Of a stretch of 10,264 bases of DNA, positions 1-6,648 are shown piece by piece (position 1 is the stretch's first letter; the number at the start of each line of letters is the position of its first letter). The position numbers and the translations under genes are program-made. This DNA is from Burkholderiaceae bacterium (GTDB lineage Bacteria; Pseudomonadota; Gammaproteobacteria; Burkholderiales; Burkholderiaceae): positions 1-10,264 of the forward strand of contig CANCQD010000087.1 in assembly GCA_947380285.1 (NCBI GenBank). Direction: 5' to 3'. The notes beneath the pieces were generated by a model that saw only the letters and a list, made by a program, of their open reading frames with translations, was not told the origin of the DNA and did not search any database.

Positions 1-2438
1 AATATCGTCTTAAATCCACCCTTAGTAAACTCAGACAAGGGTGATGCTGCTTCTTTATTTCGAAGCAGAGATTTCGGTGTCATCAAAATTAATGGCTTAC
101 GGAACTGACGAATCATCTGACGACGCAACACGTGGAATATCTGTGAGGCAGTCGTTGGCTGAATGACTTGCATATTAGTATCAGCACATAACTGCATAAA
201 GCGCTCCAGACGTGCAGAGGAATGCTCTGGGCCTTGACCTTCATACCCATGAGGCAACATCATCACCAAACCATTGGCACGACCCCACTTTACTTCACCT
301 GAGGCGATGAACTGGTCTATAACTACCTGGGCTCCGTTAGCAAAGTCGCCGAACTGAGCTTCCCAGATGGTTAATGTATTTGGTTCTGCAGCGGCATAGC
401 CATATTCAAAACCAAGCACCGCTTCTTCAGAAAGGATGGAATCAATGACCAAAAATGGTGCCTGATCTTTAGCGACATGGCGCAATGGAATATAAATTCC
501 GGTATCCCACTTTTCGCGATTTTGGTTATGCAGAACTGCATGACGATGGGTAAAGGTTCCACGGCCACTATCTTCGCCAGATAGTCGCACGGGATAGCCA
601 CTGGCAACCAAGGATGCAAAAGCCATATGCTCGCCCATACCCCAATCAACATTAGCTTCGCCACGACCCATTGCAGCACGATCATTTAAGACCTTTTCAA
701 CCAATGGGTGGACTTTAAAGCCTTCACGGGGAGAAGAAATACGTTCAGCCAAGCGCTTCCATTCAGTTAAGGGAATTGCTGTATCAGCCTCATCTGTCCA
801 CTTCTTATTTAAGAATGGGGACCAATCCACTGCAAACTTGCCCTTGTAGTTACTAAGCACTGGGTCTGAAGTCTGAATACCTGCATCCATCGCAGCTCGG
901 TAGGCTTTCACCATCTCCTCACCAGTACCAGCAGGCAATGACTCCTCAGCTTCTAACTTATCGGCATAGAGCTTACGTGTACCAGGATGAGCGGAGATGA
1001 TTTTATACATCAGAGGCTGGGTCATCGAGGGGGTATCTTGCTCGTTATGGCCTAATTTTCTAAAGCAAACAATATCAACAGCCACATCTTTGTGAAACTG
1101 AGAGCGGAACTCGATTGCCAACTGGGTGGCTAATACAACTGCTTCAGGATCGTCGCCATTCACATGCAGTACTGGTGCATCAATAATCTTCATGATGTCT
1201 GTGCAGTACAAGCTTGATCGTAAATCGCGTGGGTCTGAAGTTGTAAAACCGATTTGGTTATTGATCACAATGTGCAATGTGCCACCGGTCGAATAACCAC
1301 GAACCTCAGCCATAGCCAAGGTTTCCTGCATCACACCCTGACCAGCAATCGCAGCGTCACCATGAACCAGTACAGGTAAAACCTGCTGACCTAAAACATC
1401 TCCACGACGGTCCATGCGAGCGCGCGCAGAACCTTCCACCACAGGATTAACAATCTCTAAGTGAGAGGGATTAAATGCCAAAGACACATGGACGGGCCCA
1501 GCCGATGTGGAGATATCACTGGAAAAACCTTGGTGATACTTCACATCACCAGCAGGCAAAGTTTCCGGACCTTTATGCTCAAACTCTGCAAATAAATCCT
1601 TTGGCATCTTACCCAAAGTATTTACCAAAACATTTAGTCGACCACGGTGGGCCATACCAATGACGATCTCTTGAACACCTTTAGCGCCAGCTTCATGAAT
1701 TACCTCATCCATACAAGCTATAAAACTTTCACCGCCCTCAAGGGAGAAGCGCTTTTGACCAACATACTTCGCTTGAAGATAGCGCTCTAATCCCTCTGCA
1801 GCAGTTACGCGATCTAAGATTTGACGTTTTTTATCAACATTAAATGCAGGTCTTGAGCGAATGGACTCTAACTTTTCTTGCCACCACTTCTTAATCTTTT
1901 GATCGGCGATGAACATATATTCAGCGCCAATAGTCCCGCAATAAGTTTCGCGCAATGCTTGCAGCAAATCACGCAAGCTCATTTCATTTTTACCAAAGAA
2001 AGTATTGCTAGTATTGAAGATGATATCCATATCACCGTCAGTGAAGCCATAGAAAGCAGGGTCTAACTCAGGAATATCCTGACGCTCTGTCCGCTTCAAA
2101 GGATCAGTATTTGCCCAGCGATTGCCAACGTTACGATACGCGGCAATTAACTGTTGAACTGCAACGCGTTTGCGGCCCATCTCTGAGTCAGCCGAATCAG
2201 AAATCGTTCTGATAGGACCTTGCTTAGCGCGCTCAGCAAATGAAGCAACAATTGGTCCATGGGCAATGTCAGTTCGAGATGAACCGTCGACTGCTGGAAC
2301 CTGTTTCACGTTATCGAAATAATCTCGCCAATGATCGGCTACAGAAGCCGGATCGTGCAAGTAGGATTCGTAGAGTTCCTCTACGTAGGGGGCGTTTCCG
2401 CCGAAGAGATAGGAGTTATCTCTTTGATCCTGCATCAT
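1..2438 (-). CDS. sucA: 2-oxoglutarate dehydrogenase E1 component (SucA/OdhA), 3' end outside window
   Basis: Thiamine-diphosphate-dependent E1 subunit of the 2-oxoglutarate dehydrogenase complex in the cytoplasmic TCA cycle; it decarboxylates 2-oxoglutarate and passes the succinyl group to the E2 lipoyl domain. About 812 codons are visible of the roughly 930-960 usual, so about 120-150 C-terminal residues are missing to the left of the window. The N-terminus (DNSYLFGGNAPYVEELYESYL) matches the E2-interacting segment of E. coli SucA. Also seen are AAEGLERYLQAKYVGQKRFS, GMAHRGRLNVLVN, AFNPSHLEIVNPVV, the ThDP/Mg region HVNGDDPEAV (about residue 427), GEDSGRGTFTHRHAVLHNQ, TIWEAQFGDFANGAQVV (about residue 700) and MTPKSLLRN. 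Two ATGs lie in tandem (2438 and 2435) behind the Shine-Dalgarno-like AAAGGTGAG at 2443-2451; the first is chosen but the second is equally possible. No frameshift is seen. sucB and lpdA probably follow outside the window (family knowledge). Confidence 0.97.
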   Translation of the reverse strand, partial: MMQDQRDNSYLFGGNAPYVEELYESYLHDPASVADHWRDYFDNVKQVPAVDGSSRTDIAHGPIVASFAERAKQGPIRTISDSADSEMGRKRVAVQQLIAAYRNVGNRWANTDPLKRTERQDIPELDPAFYGFTDGDMDIIFNTSNTFFGKNEMSLRDLLQALRETYCGTIGAEYMFIADQKIKKWWQEKLESIRSRPAFNVDKKRQILDRVTAAEGLERYLQAKYVGQKRFSLEGGESFIACMDEVIHEAGAKGVQEIVIGMAHRGRLNVLVNTLGKMPKDLFAEFEHKGPETLPAGDVKYHQGFSSDISTSAGPVHVSLAFNPSHLEIVNPVVEGSARARMDRRGDVLGQQVLPVLVHGDAAIAGQGVMQETLAMAEVRGYSTGGTLHIVINNQIGFTTSDPRDLRSSLYCTDIMKIIDAPVLHVNGDDPEAVVLATQLAIEFRSQFHKDVAVDIVCFRKLGHNEQDTPSMTQPLMYKIISAHPGTRKLYADKLEAEESLPAGTGEEMVKAYRAAMDAGIQTSDPVLSNYKGKFAVDWSPFLNKKWTDEADTAIPLTEWKRLAERISSPREGFKVHPLVEKVLNDRAAMGRGEANVDWGMGEHMAFASLVASGYPVRLSGEDSGRGTFTHRHAVLHNQNREKWDTGIYIPLRHVAKDQAPFLVIDSILSEEAVLGFEYGYAAAEPNTLTIWEAQFGDFANGAQVVIDQFIASGEVKWGRANGLVMMLPHGYEGQGPEHSSARLERFMQLCADTNMQVIQPTTASQIFHVLRRQMIRQFRKPLILMTPKSLLRNKEAASPLSEFTKGGFKTI

Positions 2439-2738
2439 GATGCTCACCTTTCATCGGGTTTCCCGATTAAAAACTGTGGTTATAACCATCCGCTCTTCGG
2501 CTTAACCGCTTCACGAATTGATCTGTGCGAATACTTTTACTACAACAGTAATTTAACACGAATGCCCATAGATACATAAAGGGCTTTCCCTGATTTACAG
2601 GGATTTGGGGGTATCTCCCCATTAATGAGAGTTAATAAGAACTTTCCTACCTCGCTTTAAAGATTTGCTGACAGATTCAAATGATTTTGATTTTTATCCT
2701 CTAAATCTTCAAACAATTTAAATGAAATTAAAGGAAAT
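2439..2738. promoter_or_regulatory. Divergent intergenic region between sucA and the HTH-receiver gene, with several dyads
   Basis: This 300-base stretch must carry the promoters for sucA (leftward) and the 2739 gene (rightward). I could not assign a convincing -35/-10 pair for either. It holds five short inverted repeats: ATCGGG-TTT-CCCGAT (2453-2467), the perfect palindrome TGGTTATAACCA (2477-2488), TTACT-acaac-AGTAA (2537-2551), TCCCTG-attta-CAGGGA (2587-2603) and GGGG-gtatct-CCCC (2607-2620). The first lies in the presumed sucA leader just before its Shine-Dalgarno. The others could be operators or RNA stems; which is not decidable from sequence alone. Confidence 0.55.
2453..2467 (-). promoter_or_regulatory. 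Short hairpin directly upstream of the sucA Shine-Dalgarno
   Basis: A perfect 6-bp inverted repeat with a 3-nt loop (ATCGGG AAA CCCGAT on the sucA mRNA) ends one or two bases before the AAAGGTGAG ribosome-binding sequence. It is too short and lacks a U-tract, so it is not a terminator. Placement suggests an effect on ribosome access or mRNA 5' stability; that is inference. Confidence 0.4.
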
Positions 2739-3437
2739 ATGAAATCAATTACCCCGGAAACGGAATATCTCAGCACCCGTCAAAGCGCCAAGATTTTGCA
2801 GGTCTCCTTGGGTACTGTTCAGAAAATGGTTGAACTAGGAGAGCTGATTGCCTGGAAAACCCGCGGCGGACACAGGCGAATACTAGCCAGCTCTTTAGAA
2901 CAACAGTTACAACGTAGAAAAAGAGCAATGCGGCAAAAGAGCACTCAAAATTGTGTGGCTATGGGGATCTTTAGGAGGTCTGAAAATGGCCAAGAGTTAA
3001 TAGAATCTATTGCCGACTGGCAACTAAAGGTAGAAATGGAAATGGCCGTAGATAGTCTAGAGGGCCTCATGAAAGCAGTATCCATTGCTCCAGACCTCAT
3101 CTTTTTAGATGCCTTAATCCCGCCTGTTGAGCAGGTTCATTTAATACATTATTTGAGTAAAAACAAGGATACACAGCGTATACCTATTCTAGTAGATGAA
3201 GGTTTTATCAAACTTCACCCCGGCGTAGTGGCATTGGCAGATGAAAACTCTGGTAGCAAACATCCCTTAAGCGAAAGCATCAAACGCGAGCTGGAAAATG
3301 GCTTAATTGACCTAAATCCACTCATCATTGCTTACCCTGCCACCAATCCAGAGACAGAGGGAAGCTGGTCTCAAGGTTCTAGGCATGAACTTCTAGAGCC
3401 TCTGTTTATTGAGGCGTTAGCCAGAAAGTGCGCCTAA
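2739..3437 (+). CDS. Excisionase-type HTH protein with C-terminal receiver-like domain, putative transcriptional regulator
   Basis: A 232-residue protein. Residues 8-55 form an excisionase/MerR-type winged HTH (LSTRQSAKILQVSLGTVQKM, then the wing WKTRGGHRRI), followed by a basic linker (QRRKRAMRQK, 58-67). Residues about 71-190 look like a response-regulator receiver: PDLIFLDALIPP places Asp124 where the phosphoacceptor sits, and SGSKHPL (171-177) resembles the conserved Lys-Pro. The acidic pair after strand 1 is absent (CVAMGIFRRSENG), as is a clear Ser/Thr after strand 4 (IPILVDEG), so phosphorylation is doubtful. The DNA-binding domain comes first, the reverse of the OmpR/NarL order. No kinase gene is adjacent. 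ATG 2739 is preceded by AAAGGAA. The gene is divergent from sucA, which makes control of sucA possible but unproven. It ends at the terminator at 3472. I do not recognise a named gene. Confidence 0.85.
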   Translation: MKSITPETEYLSTRQSAKILQVSLGTVQKMVELGELIAWKTRGGHRRILASSLEQQLQRRKRAMRQKSTQNCVAMGIFRRSENGQELIESIADWQLKVEMEMAVDSLEGLMKAVSIAPDLIFLDALIPPVEQVHLIHYLSKNKDTQRIPILVDEGFIKLHPGVVALADENSGSKHPLSESIKRELENGLIDLNPLIIAYPATNPETEGSWSQGSRHELLEPLFIEALARKCA

Positions 3438-3471
3438 ACATGAAAGCAGGATAAGAAAGCATCTAAAAAAT

Positions 3472-3493
3472 AAAGGCCGCATTAGCGGCCTTT
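3472..3493. terminator. Bidirectional intrinsic terminator between the HTH-receiver gene and hns-type gene
   Basis: Perfect 9-bp stem AAAGGCCGC / GCGGCCTTT with an ATTA loop, placed between two convergent genes. On the plus strand it is followed by TTTTATA. On the minus strand the second arm runs into TTTATTTTTTA, the better U-tract. It should end both transcripts. Confidence 0.93.
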
Positions 3494-3521
3494 TATACTA
3501 AAACTGAGATAAAACAGATTC

Positions 3522-3806
3522 TTAGATCAAATAGCTACCACGATCTCTACCTTCAATCCACTTTGGAGCCTTGCCACGACCAGTCCAGGTTTCACCTGTG
3601 GATGGATTGCGGTACTTGGGAGCCACTTTTCCACCAGCACTCTTTACGCCGGCTTTACGGCTAAATAGGTCGGATGCAGACAATCCGTATTGCTCAATAA
3701 TGACTTTTGCCTTGGCAATACCATCAGCCTTTTCATGGGCAATTGCTTCTTTAATCTGTTTATCCAACTGCTCGCGCTGGGCTAATAGCTCTTTATAAGA
3801 AGACAT
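3522..3806 (-). CDS. H-NS family nucleoid-associated protein (Burkholderia type)
   Basis: A 94-residue member of the short betaproteobacterial H-NS family, xenogeneic-silencing and nucleoid-shaping proteins that bind curved AT-rich DNA. Residues 1-38 are a charged, helical oligomerisation segment (YKELLAQREQLDKQIKEAI). After a basic linker (50-63) the C-terminal DNA-binding domain reads KYRNPSTG (64-71) then TWTGRGKAPKWI (73-84), with TGRGKAP as the minor-groove AT-hook-like loop. The length is usual for the family. ATG 3806 is preceded by a purine-rich GGAGAGTGAAGAG. A sigma70-like promoter lies at 3871-3898 in very AT-rich DNA, which would suit autorepression (inference). Such genes are usually multicopy in Burkholderiales, so I give no symbol. 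Confidence 0.95.
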   Translation of the reverse strand: MSSYKELLAQREQLDKQIKEAIAHEKADGIAKAKVIIEQYGLSASDLFSRKAGVKSAGGKVAPKYRNPSTGETWTGRGKAPKWIEGRDRGSYLI

Positions 3807-3980
3807 ATTCTCTTCACTCTCCGAATAATAGGTTGTTTTATAGGGCTTGTATAAGCCATATTAGATATCCATTATATATAAATTAATCAATAAGGCAATA
3901 TATATTATTCGAAATAATTAACTGTAATTATTAAGGTTATATCAGATCAACTTAATAATCCTTATAAATATTATATTTAC
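3807..3980. other. Very AT-rich intergenic segment with overlapping AT palindromes
   Basis: Lies between the thioesterase stop and the hns-type start. From about 3858 to 3980 the sequence is almost entirely A and T. It contains ATTATT-cga-AATAAT (3904-3918) and, overlapping it, AATAATTA-actg-TAATTATT (3913-3932). The weak AT stems could end the thioesterase transcript or, as DNA, form a curved nucleation site for H-NS. No coding frame is evident. Confidence 0.5.
3871..3898 (-). promoter_or_regulatory. Sigma70-type promoter for the hns-type gene
   Basis: On the minus strand TTGCCT (3898-3893), a 16-nt spacer and a perfect TATAAT (3876-3871). The start point would be near 3864, giving a leader of about 58 nt. 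The leader contains a small hairpin GGCTT-atac-AAGCC (3844-3857). In DNA this AT-rich a TATAAT can arise by chance; the location and the 4/6 match of the -35 support it. Confidence 0.6.
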
Positions 3981-4394
3981 TTAAACTGATTTTGATTTTC
4001 TGAGCATAAAGGTACCGCTCGATTTGGCGGTTATCTCTCCTGCCTCATTCAAAACGATGGCTTCGCAGTAATTAATGGTCTTTCCTGGCTTCAGGATACT
4101 GCCCTCCACCACGATTTTGCCGGTGCTGGGTCGCAAGAAGCTGACGGACATATCAATGGTCATAGCCCCCAAAGGAACATCGGAAATACTTCTAACTGCT
4201 GCCCCCATCGCAAAATCGAGCAACGTCATGATGACACCACCGTGAGCAATGCCAAAGCTGTTCTCGTACTCGGGTTTGAGGTCTAGACTAATTCGGGACT
4301 TGCCATTTTCAGCGTACTCAGGAACTACGCCTAAATGGGCCAAGAAAGGAATCTTGAGGCCAAAATAGGCTGTTGGCTCTGGATTGGACGGCAT
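3981..4394 (-). CDS. PaaI/YdiI-type hotdog-fold thioesterase
   Basis: A 137-residue single hotdog domain, typical length for the PaaI acyl-CoA thioesterase family that hydrolyses acyl- or aryl-CoA thioesters in the cytoplasm. The family signature is clear: NSFGIAHGGVIMTLLDFAMG (45-64), with His51-Gly-Gly and the acidic Asp60 of the central helix, then GAMTIDMSVSFLRPSTGKIVVEGSILKPGKTINYCEAIVLNEAGEITAKSSGTFM forming the beta sheet. The N-terminus (IPFLAHLGVVPEY) is also family-like. The start ATG 4394 has no good Shine-Dalgarno; a TATAAT-like hexamer lies at 4431-4436, 37 bases upstream. It lies 66 bases behind the marR-like gene on the same strand and may be cotranscribed with it. The substrate cannot be told from sequence. 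Confidence 0.92.
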   Translation of the reverse strand: MPSNPEPTAYFGLKIPFLAHLGVVPEYAENGKSRISLDLKPEYENSFGIAHGGVIMTLLDFAMGAAVRSISDVPLGAMTIDMSVSFLRPSTGKIVVEGSILKPGKTINYCEAIVLNEAGEITAKSSGTFMLRKSKSV

Positions 4395-4460
4395 GGAATC
4401 GTTTTCTGAATAGTTTTTTGGTTTATTAATATTATAAATTTGTCTTAAAGCTTGCTTTGC

Positions 4461-4811
4461 TTATGATTCTGTAGAAGCCTGAGATACACACTCGCCTATT
4501 TTCGAAAAATAGGTGCCTGCTTTAGCAGTGGGAATTACATATTTCTTGCGACCATCAATATCGGCTTGCCACTTAATCAGCTGCTTATCATGCAGCATGG
4601 CTAAACGGCCATGAATTGTGGCCTGCGAGGCAATCTCAGATTGAGAAAGTAGCTCACCAACCAACAAAGGCGTTTTATTTTGGAATGCAAAACCAATAAT
4701 CACAAGCAGGTTTTCCTCAATAGCATCTAACCGAGGAAAGGATGGCAATTGCTTGGCAGCCATCACCAAACGCTGGAATTTAAAAAATGTATCTTCAAAA
4801 TGACTTTTCAT
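4461..4811 (-). CDS. Small MarR-like winged-helix transcriptional regulator
   Basis: A 116-residue protein with one winged-helix domain. Residues about 48-75 read LLVGELLSQSEIASQATIHGRLAML (helices 2 and 3 of the HTH) and DIDGRKKYVIPTAKAG (84-99) is the MarR-type wing with its DxRxK-like turn. The N-terminal helix (1-22) and short C-terminal helix would make the dimer interface; at 116 residues it is shorter than typical MarR (about 140-150). Starts compete: ATG 4811 lies 8 nt after GAAGG, and TTG 4814 lies just before it. I prefer the ATG. In the same frame upstream there are three stop codons (4833-4844) and then the short leader ORF at 4842-4892. Control of the adjacent thioesterase or the divergent membrane gene is likely by location but unproven. 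Confidence 0.85.
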   Translation of the reverse strand: MKSHFEDTFFKFQRLVMAAKQLPSFPRLDAIEENLLVIIGFAFQNKTPLLVGELLSQSEIASQATIHGRLAMLHDKQLIKWQADIDGRKKYVIPTAKAGTYFSKIGECVSQASTES

Positions 4812-4841
4812 CAATCTTGCCTTCTTTATTCCCTATTACCT

Positions 4842-4892
4842 CTAAAGGTTTTTACTATTTTTGTATTGTGTAAGGATTTTATCAGTGTTCAT
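4842..4892 (-). CDS. Possible 16-codon leader ORF ahead of the marR-like gene
   Basis: The strongest Shine-Dalgarno I saw in the window, TAAGGAGGT (4904-4896), sits 4 nt before ATG 4892. The frame reads MNTDKILTQYKNSKNL and stops at TAG 4842. It is rich in Lys and Asn, without a run of one amino acid that would indicate a classical attenuator. It ends 30 nt before the marR-like ATG and is in the same frame, separated by TAG, TAA and TAG codons. A small hairpin ACCT-ttag-AGGT overlaps its stop. It may be a regulatory leader peptide, an independent small protein, or the remains of a longer N-terminus of the regulator. Confidence 0.5.
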   Translation of the reverse strand: MNTDKILTQYKNSKNL

Positions 4893-4978
4893 ATTACCTC
4901 CTTAATAGCAAAAATCCAAAAAAACAGTTAAGCTTAAATACTTATAAATCCAATAAATATATTGCCGCCCGTCAAACC

Positions 4979-5521
4979 ATGTTCAGCATTCTTTATTTTC
5001 TCTGCTCAATTATTGGAGTGGCAATAGTTTGGTTCTTTTTTGACTACATTAATAGAGAGTATTTTGCTTTTTTTAAGATTAGTGATTTCATCTACTGGCT
5101 ATATATTCCTGCTGGATATCGCTTAATTGCGGTGATTGTTTTTGGCTGGGCAGGCGCTTTAGGGGTTGCTATTGCATATGGCATTCGAGGATATTTTTAT
5201 AGGGGATTTTCTATCGAGACGTCTCTCGTCCTTGCGCCTCTATATGGCCTAGCCCCATTAATTGCTTATCAAGCATGGAAAAAACTATTTAATATTTCCT
5301 CAGAATTAAATGGGCTTTCTCCAATCAATATCTTTTGGCTCTCAAGTCTGAGTGCACTTATCAATGGTTTATTTCGCATCTTCTATTTTGAGTATGCACA
5401 TCTTCCGCATGGGCTCTACGAGCTTTGCCTTATGTTTGTCGGAAATCTTCTCGGAACATTTGTGATCCTCTATCTCGTTAAATTCTCAGCAGAATACCTT
5501 CGTTTATTATCGAGAAAGTAA
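4979..5521 (+). CDS. Integral membrane protein of unknown function
   Basis: A 180-residue hydrophobic protein that I do not recognise. Probable membrane segments: 2-24 (ILYFLCSIIGVAIVWFFF), 36-56 (FIYWLYIPAGYRLIAVIVFG, with a Pro-Ala-Gly break), 57-72, 82-99 (SLVLAPLYGLAPLIAYQA), 116-136 and 146-168. The C-terminus is short and basic (RLLSRK). The pattern of an early YIPAGYRL segment followed by FGWAGALGVAIAY superficially recalls MASE1-type sensor membrane domains and ECF-type S components, but there is no attached output domain, so this is only a resemblance. ATG 4979 has no recognisable Shine-Dalgarno and no better start was found in frame. The gene is divergent from the marR-like gene across 167 bases, a common layout for a regulator and its target. 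Confidence 0.75.
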   Translation: MFSILYFLCSIIGVAIVWFFFDYINREYFAFFKISDFIYWLYIPAGYRLIAVIVFGWAGALGVAIAYGIRGYFYRGFSIETSLVLAPLYGLAPLIAYQAWKKLFNISSELNGLSPINIFWLSSLSALINGLFRIFYFEYAHLPHGLYELCLMFVGNLLGTFVILYLVKFSAEYLRLLSRK

Positions 5522-5923
<402 letters not shown>

Positions 5924-5947
5924 ACGAAAGCAAAATTGTAGCAGTAA

Positions 5948-6298
5948 CTATTTAGACAGAATCTGCAGAACGGCTTGCAATTCATCACGAAGCCGTAGGT
6001 CACCACGAGCTTCTTCGAGGCGATTTCGTGCGCCACTGATCGTAAAGCCCTCTTCGTATAGGAGAGAGCGTATTTTTCTAATCAAAACCACCTCGTGGTG
6101 CTGATAGTAGCGACGGTTGCCACGACGCTTCTGAGGACTTAACTGTGAAAACTCTTGCTCCCAATAACGCAGAACGTGAGAGCGCACACCACAAAGATCG
6201 GCCACTTCACCAATGGTGAAGTAACGCTTTGCAGGTATTGGGGGAAGTTGAGAGCTCAGCAGAACTGAGCTAGCATCAAACTCGGTTTTCTCTAGCAT
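5948..6298 (-). CDS. MerR-family transcriptional regulator (ihfA-linked)
   Basis: A 116-residue protein with an N-terminal-type MerR DNA-binding domain after a 25-residue leader: [26 protein letters not shown] (25-50, the HTH) and the wing [17 protein letters not shown] (54-70), then a helical segment [27 protein letters not shown] (71-97) that would form the dimerisation coiled coil. It has no C-terminal ligand- or metal-binding domain, so the signal is unknown. In Burkholderiales this gene commonly follows ihfA and precedes tRNA-Pro (family knowledge). ATG 6298 overlaps the ihfA coding end by 23 bases and follows GGAG at short spacing, which implies translational coupling. It ends with TAG 24 bases before the tRNA. 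Confidence 0.93.
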   Translation of the reverse strand: MLEKTEFDASSVLLSSQLPPIPAKRYFTIGEVADLCGVRSHVLRYWEQEFSQLSPQKRRGNRRYYQHHEVVLIRKIRSLLYEEGFTISGARNRLEEARGDLRLRDELQAVLQILSK

Positions 6299-6599
6299 AT
6301 GACTCCACTACATCTTTAAGCTTTTGACTTGCGTGAAAAGTAACAACGCGTCTAGCAGCAATCGGAATCATTTGACCTGTCTTTGGATTTCGGCCAGGAC
6401 GAGCCGATTTATTGCGCAACTGGAAATTACCAAAGCCAGAGATCTTGACTTCTACACCCGCTTCAAGTGATTGACCAATACGATCAAAGAACGCATCGAT
6501 CATATCTTTTGCTTCGCGCTTGTTCAAACCTACCTGATCAAAAAGCGCCTCAGAAAGCTCATTTTTAGTAACGGTGTCGTTAGAAATCAATTCAGTCAT
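6276..6599 (-). CDS. ihfA: Integration host factor alpha subunit
   Basis: A 107-residue DNABII protein, partner of IhfB in the IHF heterodimer that bends DNA sharply for transcription, recombination and replication. The body follows IhfA closely: [20 protein letters not shown] (12-31, dimer helices), [20 protein letters not shown] (51-70) and [19 protein letters not shown] (70-88), in which Pro72 is the DNA-intercalating proline at the tip of the beta arm. Compared with E. coli it has about seven extra N-terminal residues ([10 protein letters not shown]), as is common in betaproteobacteria. It lies 49 bases downstream of pheT in the same operon, as in many proteobacteria. The Shine-Dalgarno is weak (AGAGACTGG). 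Its 3' end overlaps the MerR-family gene. Confidence 0.96.
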   Translation of the reverse strand: MTELISNDTVTKNELSEALFDQVGLNKREAKDMIDAFFDRIGQSLEAGVEVKISGFGNFQLRNKSARPGRNPKTGQMIPIAARRVVTFHASQKLKDVVESYARENRV

Positions 6600-6648
6600 C
6601 GCCAGTCTCTTTTGTAACTATTTATTTGATTTATATCTAATACTAAAC

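Noticed and set aside
371..685. A 104-codon minus-strand frame inside sucA
   Set aside because: It is in a different frame of the same strand as a continuous, strongly conserved SucA reading frame.
2416..2454. A 12-codon out-of-frame ORF (ATG 2454) overlapping the sucA start
   Set aside because: No Shine-Dalgarno precedes it; the AAAGGTGAG inside it serves the sucA ATG.
1475..2579. Plus-strand frames opposite the first half of sucA and its leader
   Set aside because: Antisense shadows of sucA with arginine-rich, non-protein-like sequence and no start signals.
2581..2611. G-rich tracts suggestive of a G-quadruplex
   Set aside because: Only three G-tracts on one strand; the G and C tracts are better explained as short hairpins.
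2973..3000. AGGAGG followed by ATG at 2986 within the HTH-receiver gene
   Set aside because: It opens only four codons before TAA and is explained by Arg-Arg codons of the real reading frame.
3571..3798. A 75-codon plus-strand frame opposite the hns-type gene
   Set aside because: Antisense shadow of an unambiguous H-NS family gene.
4749..4931. A 60-codon plus-strand frame crossing the marR-like gene start
   Set aside because: It covers the leader and start of a supported minus-strand gene and has no ribosome-binding site or family similarity.
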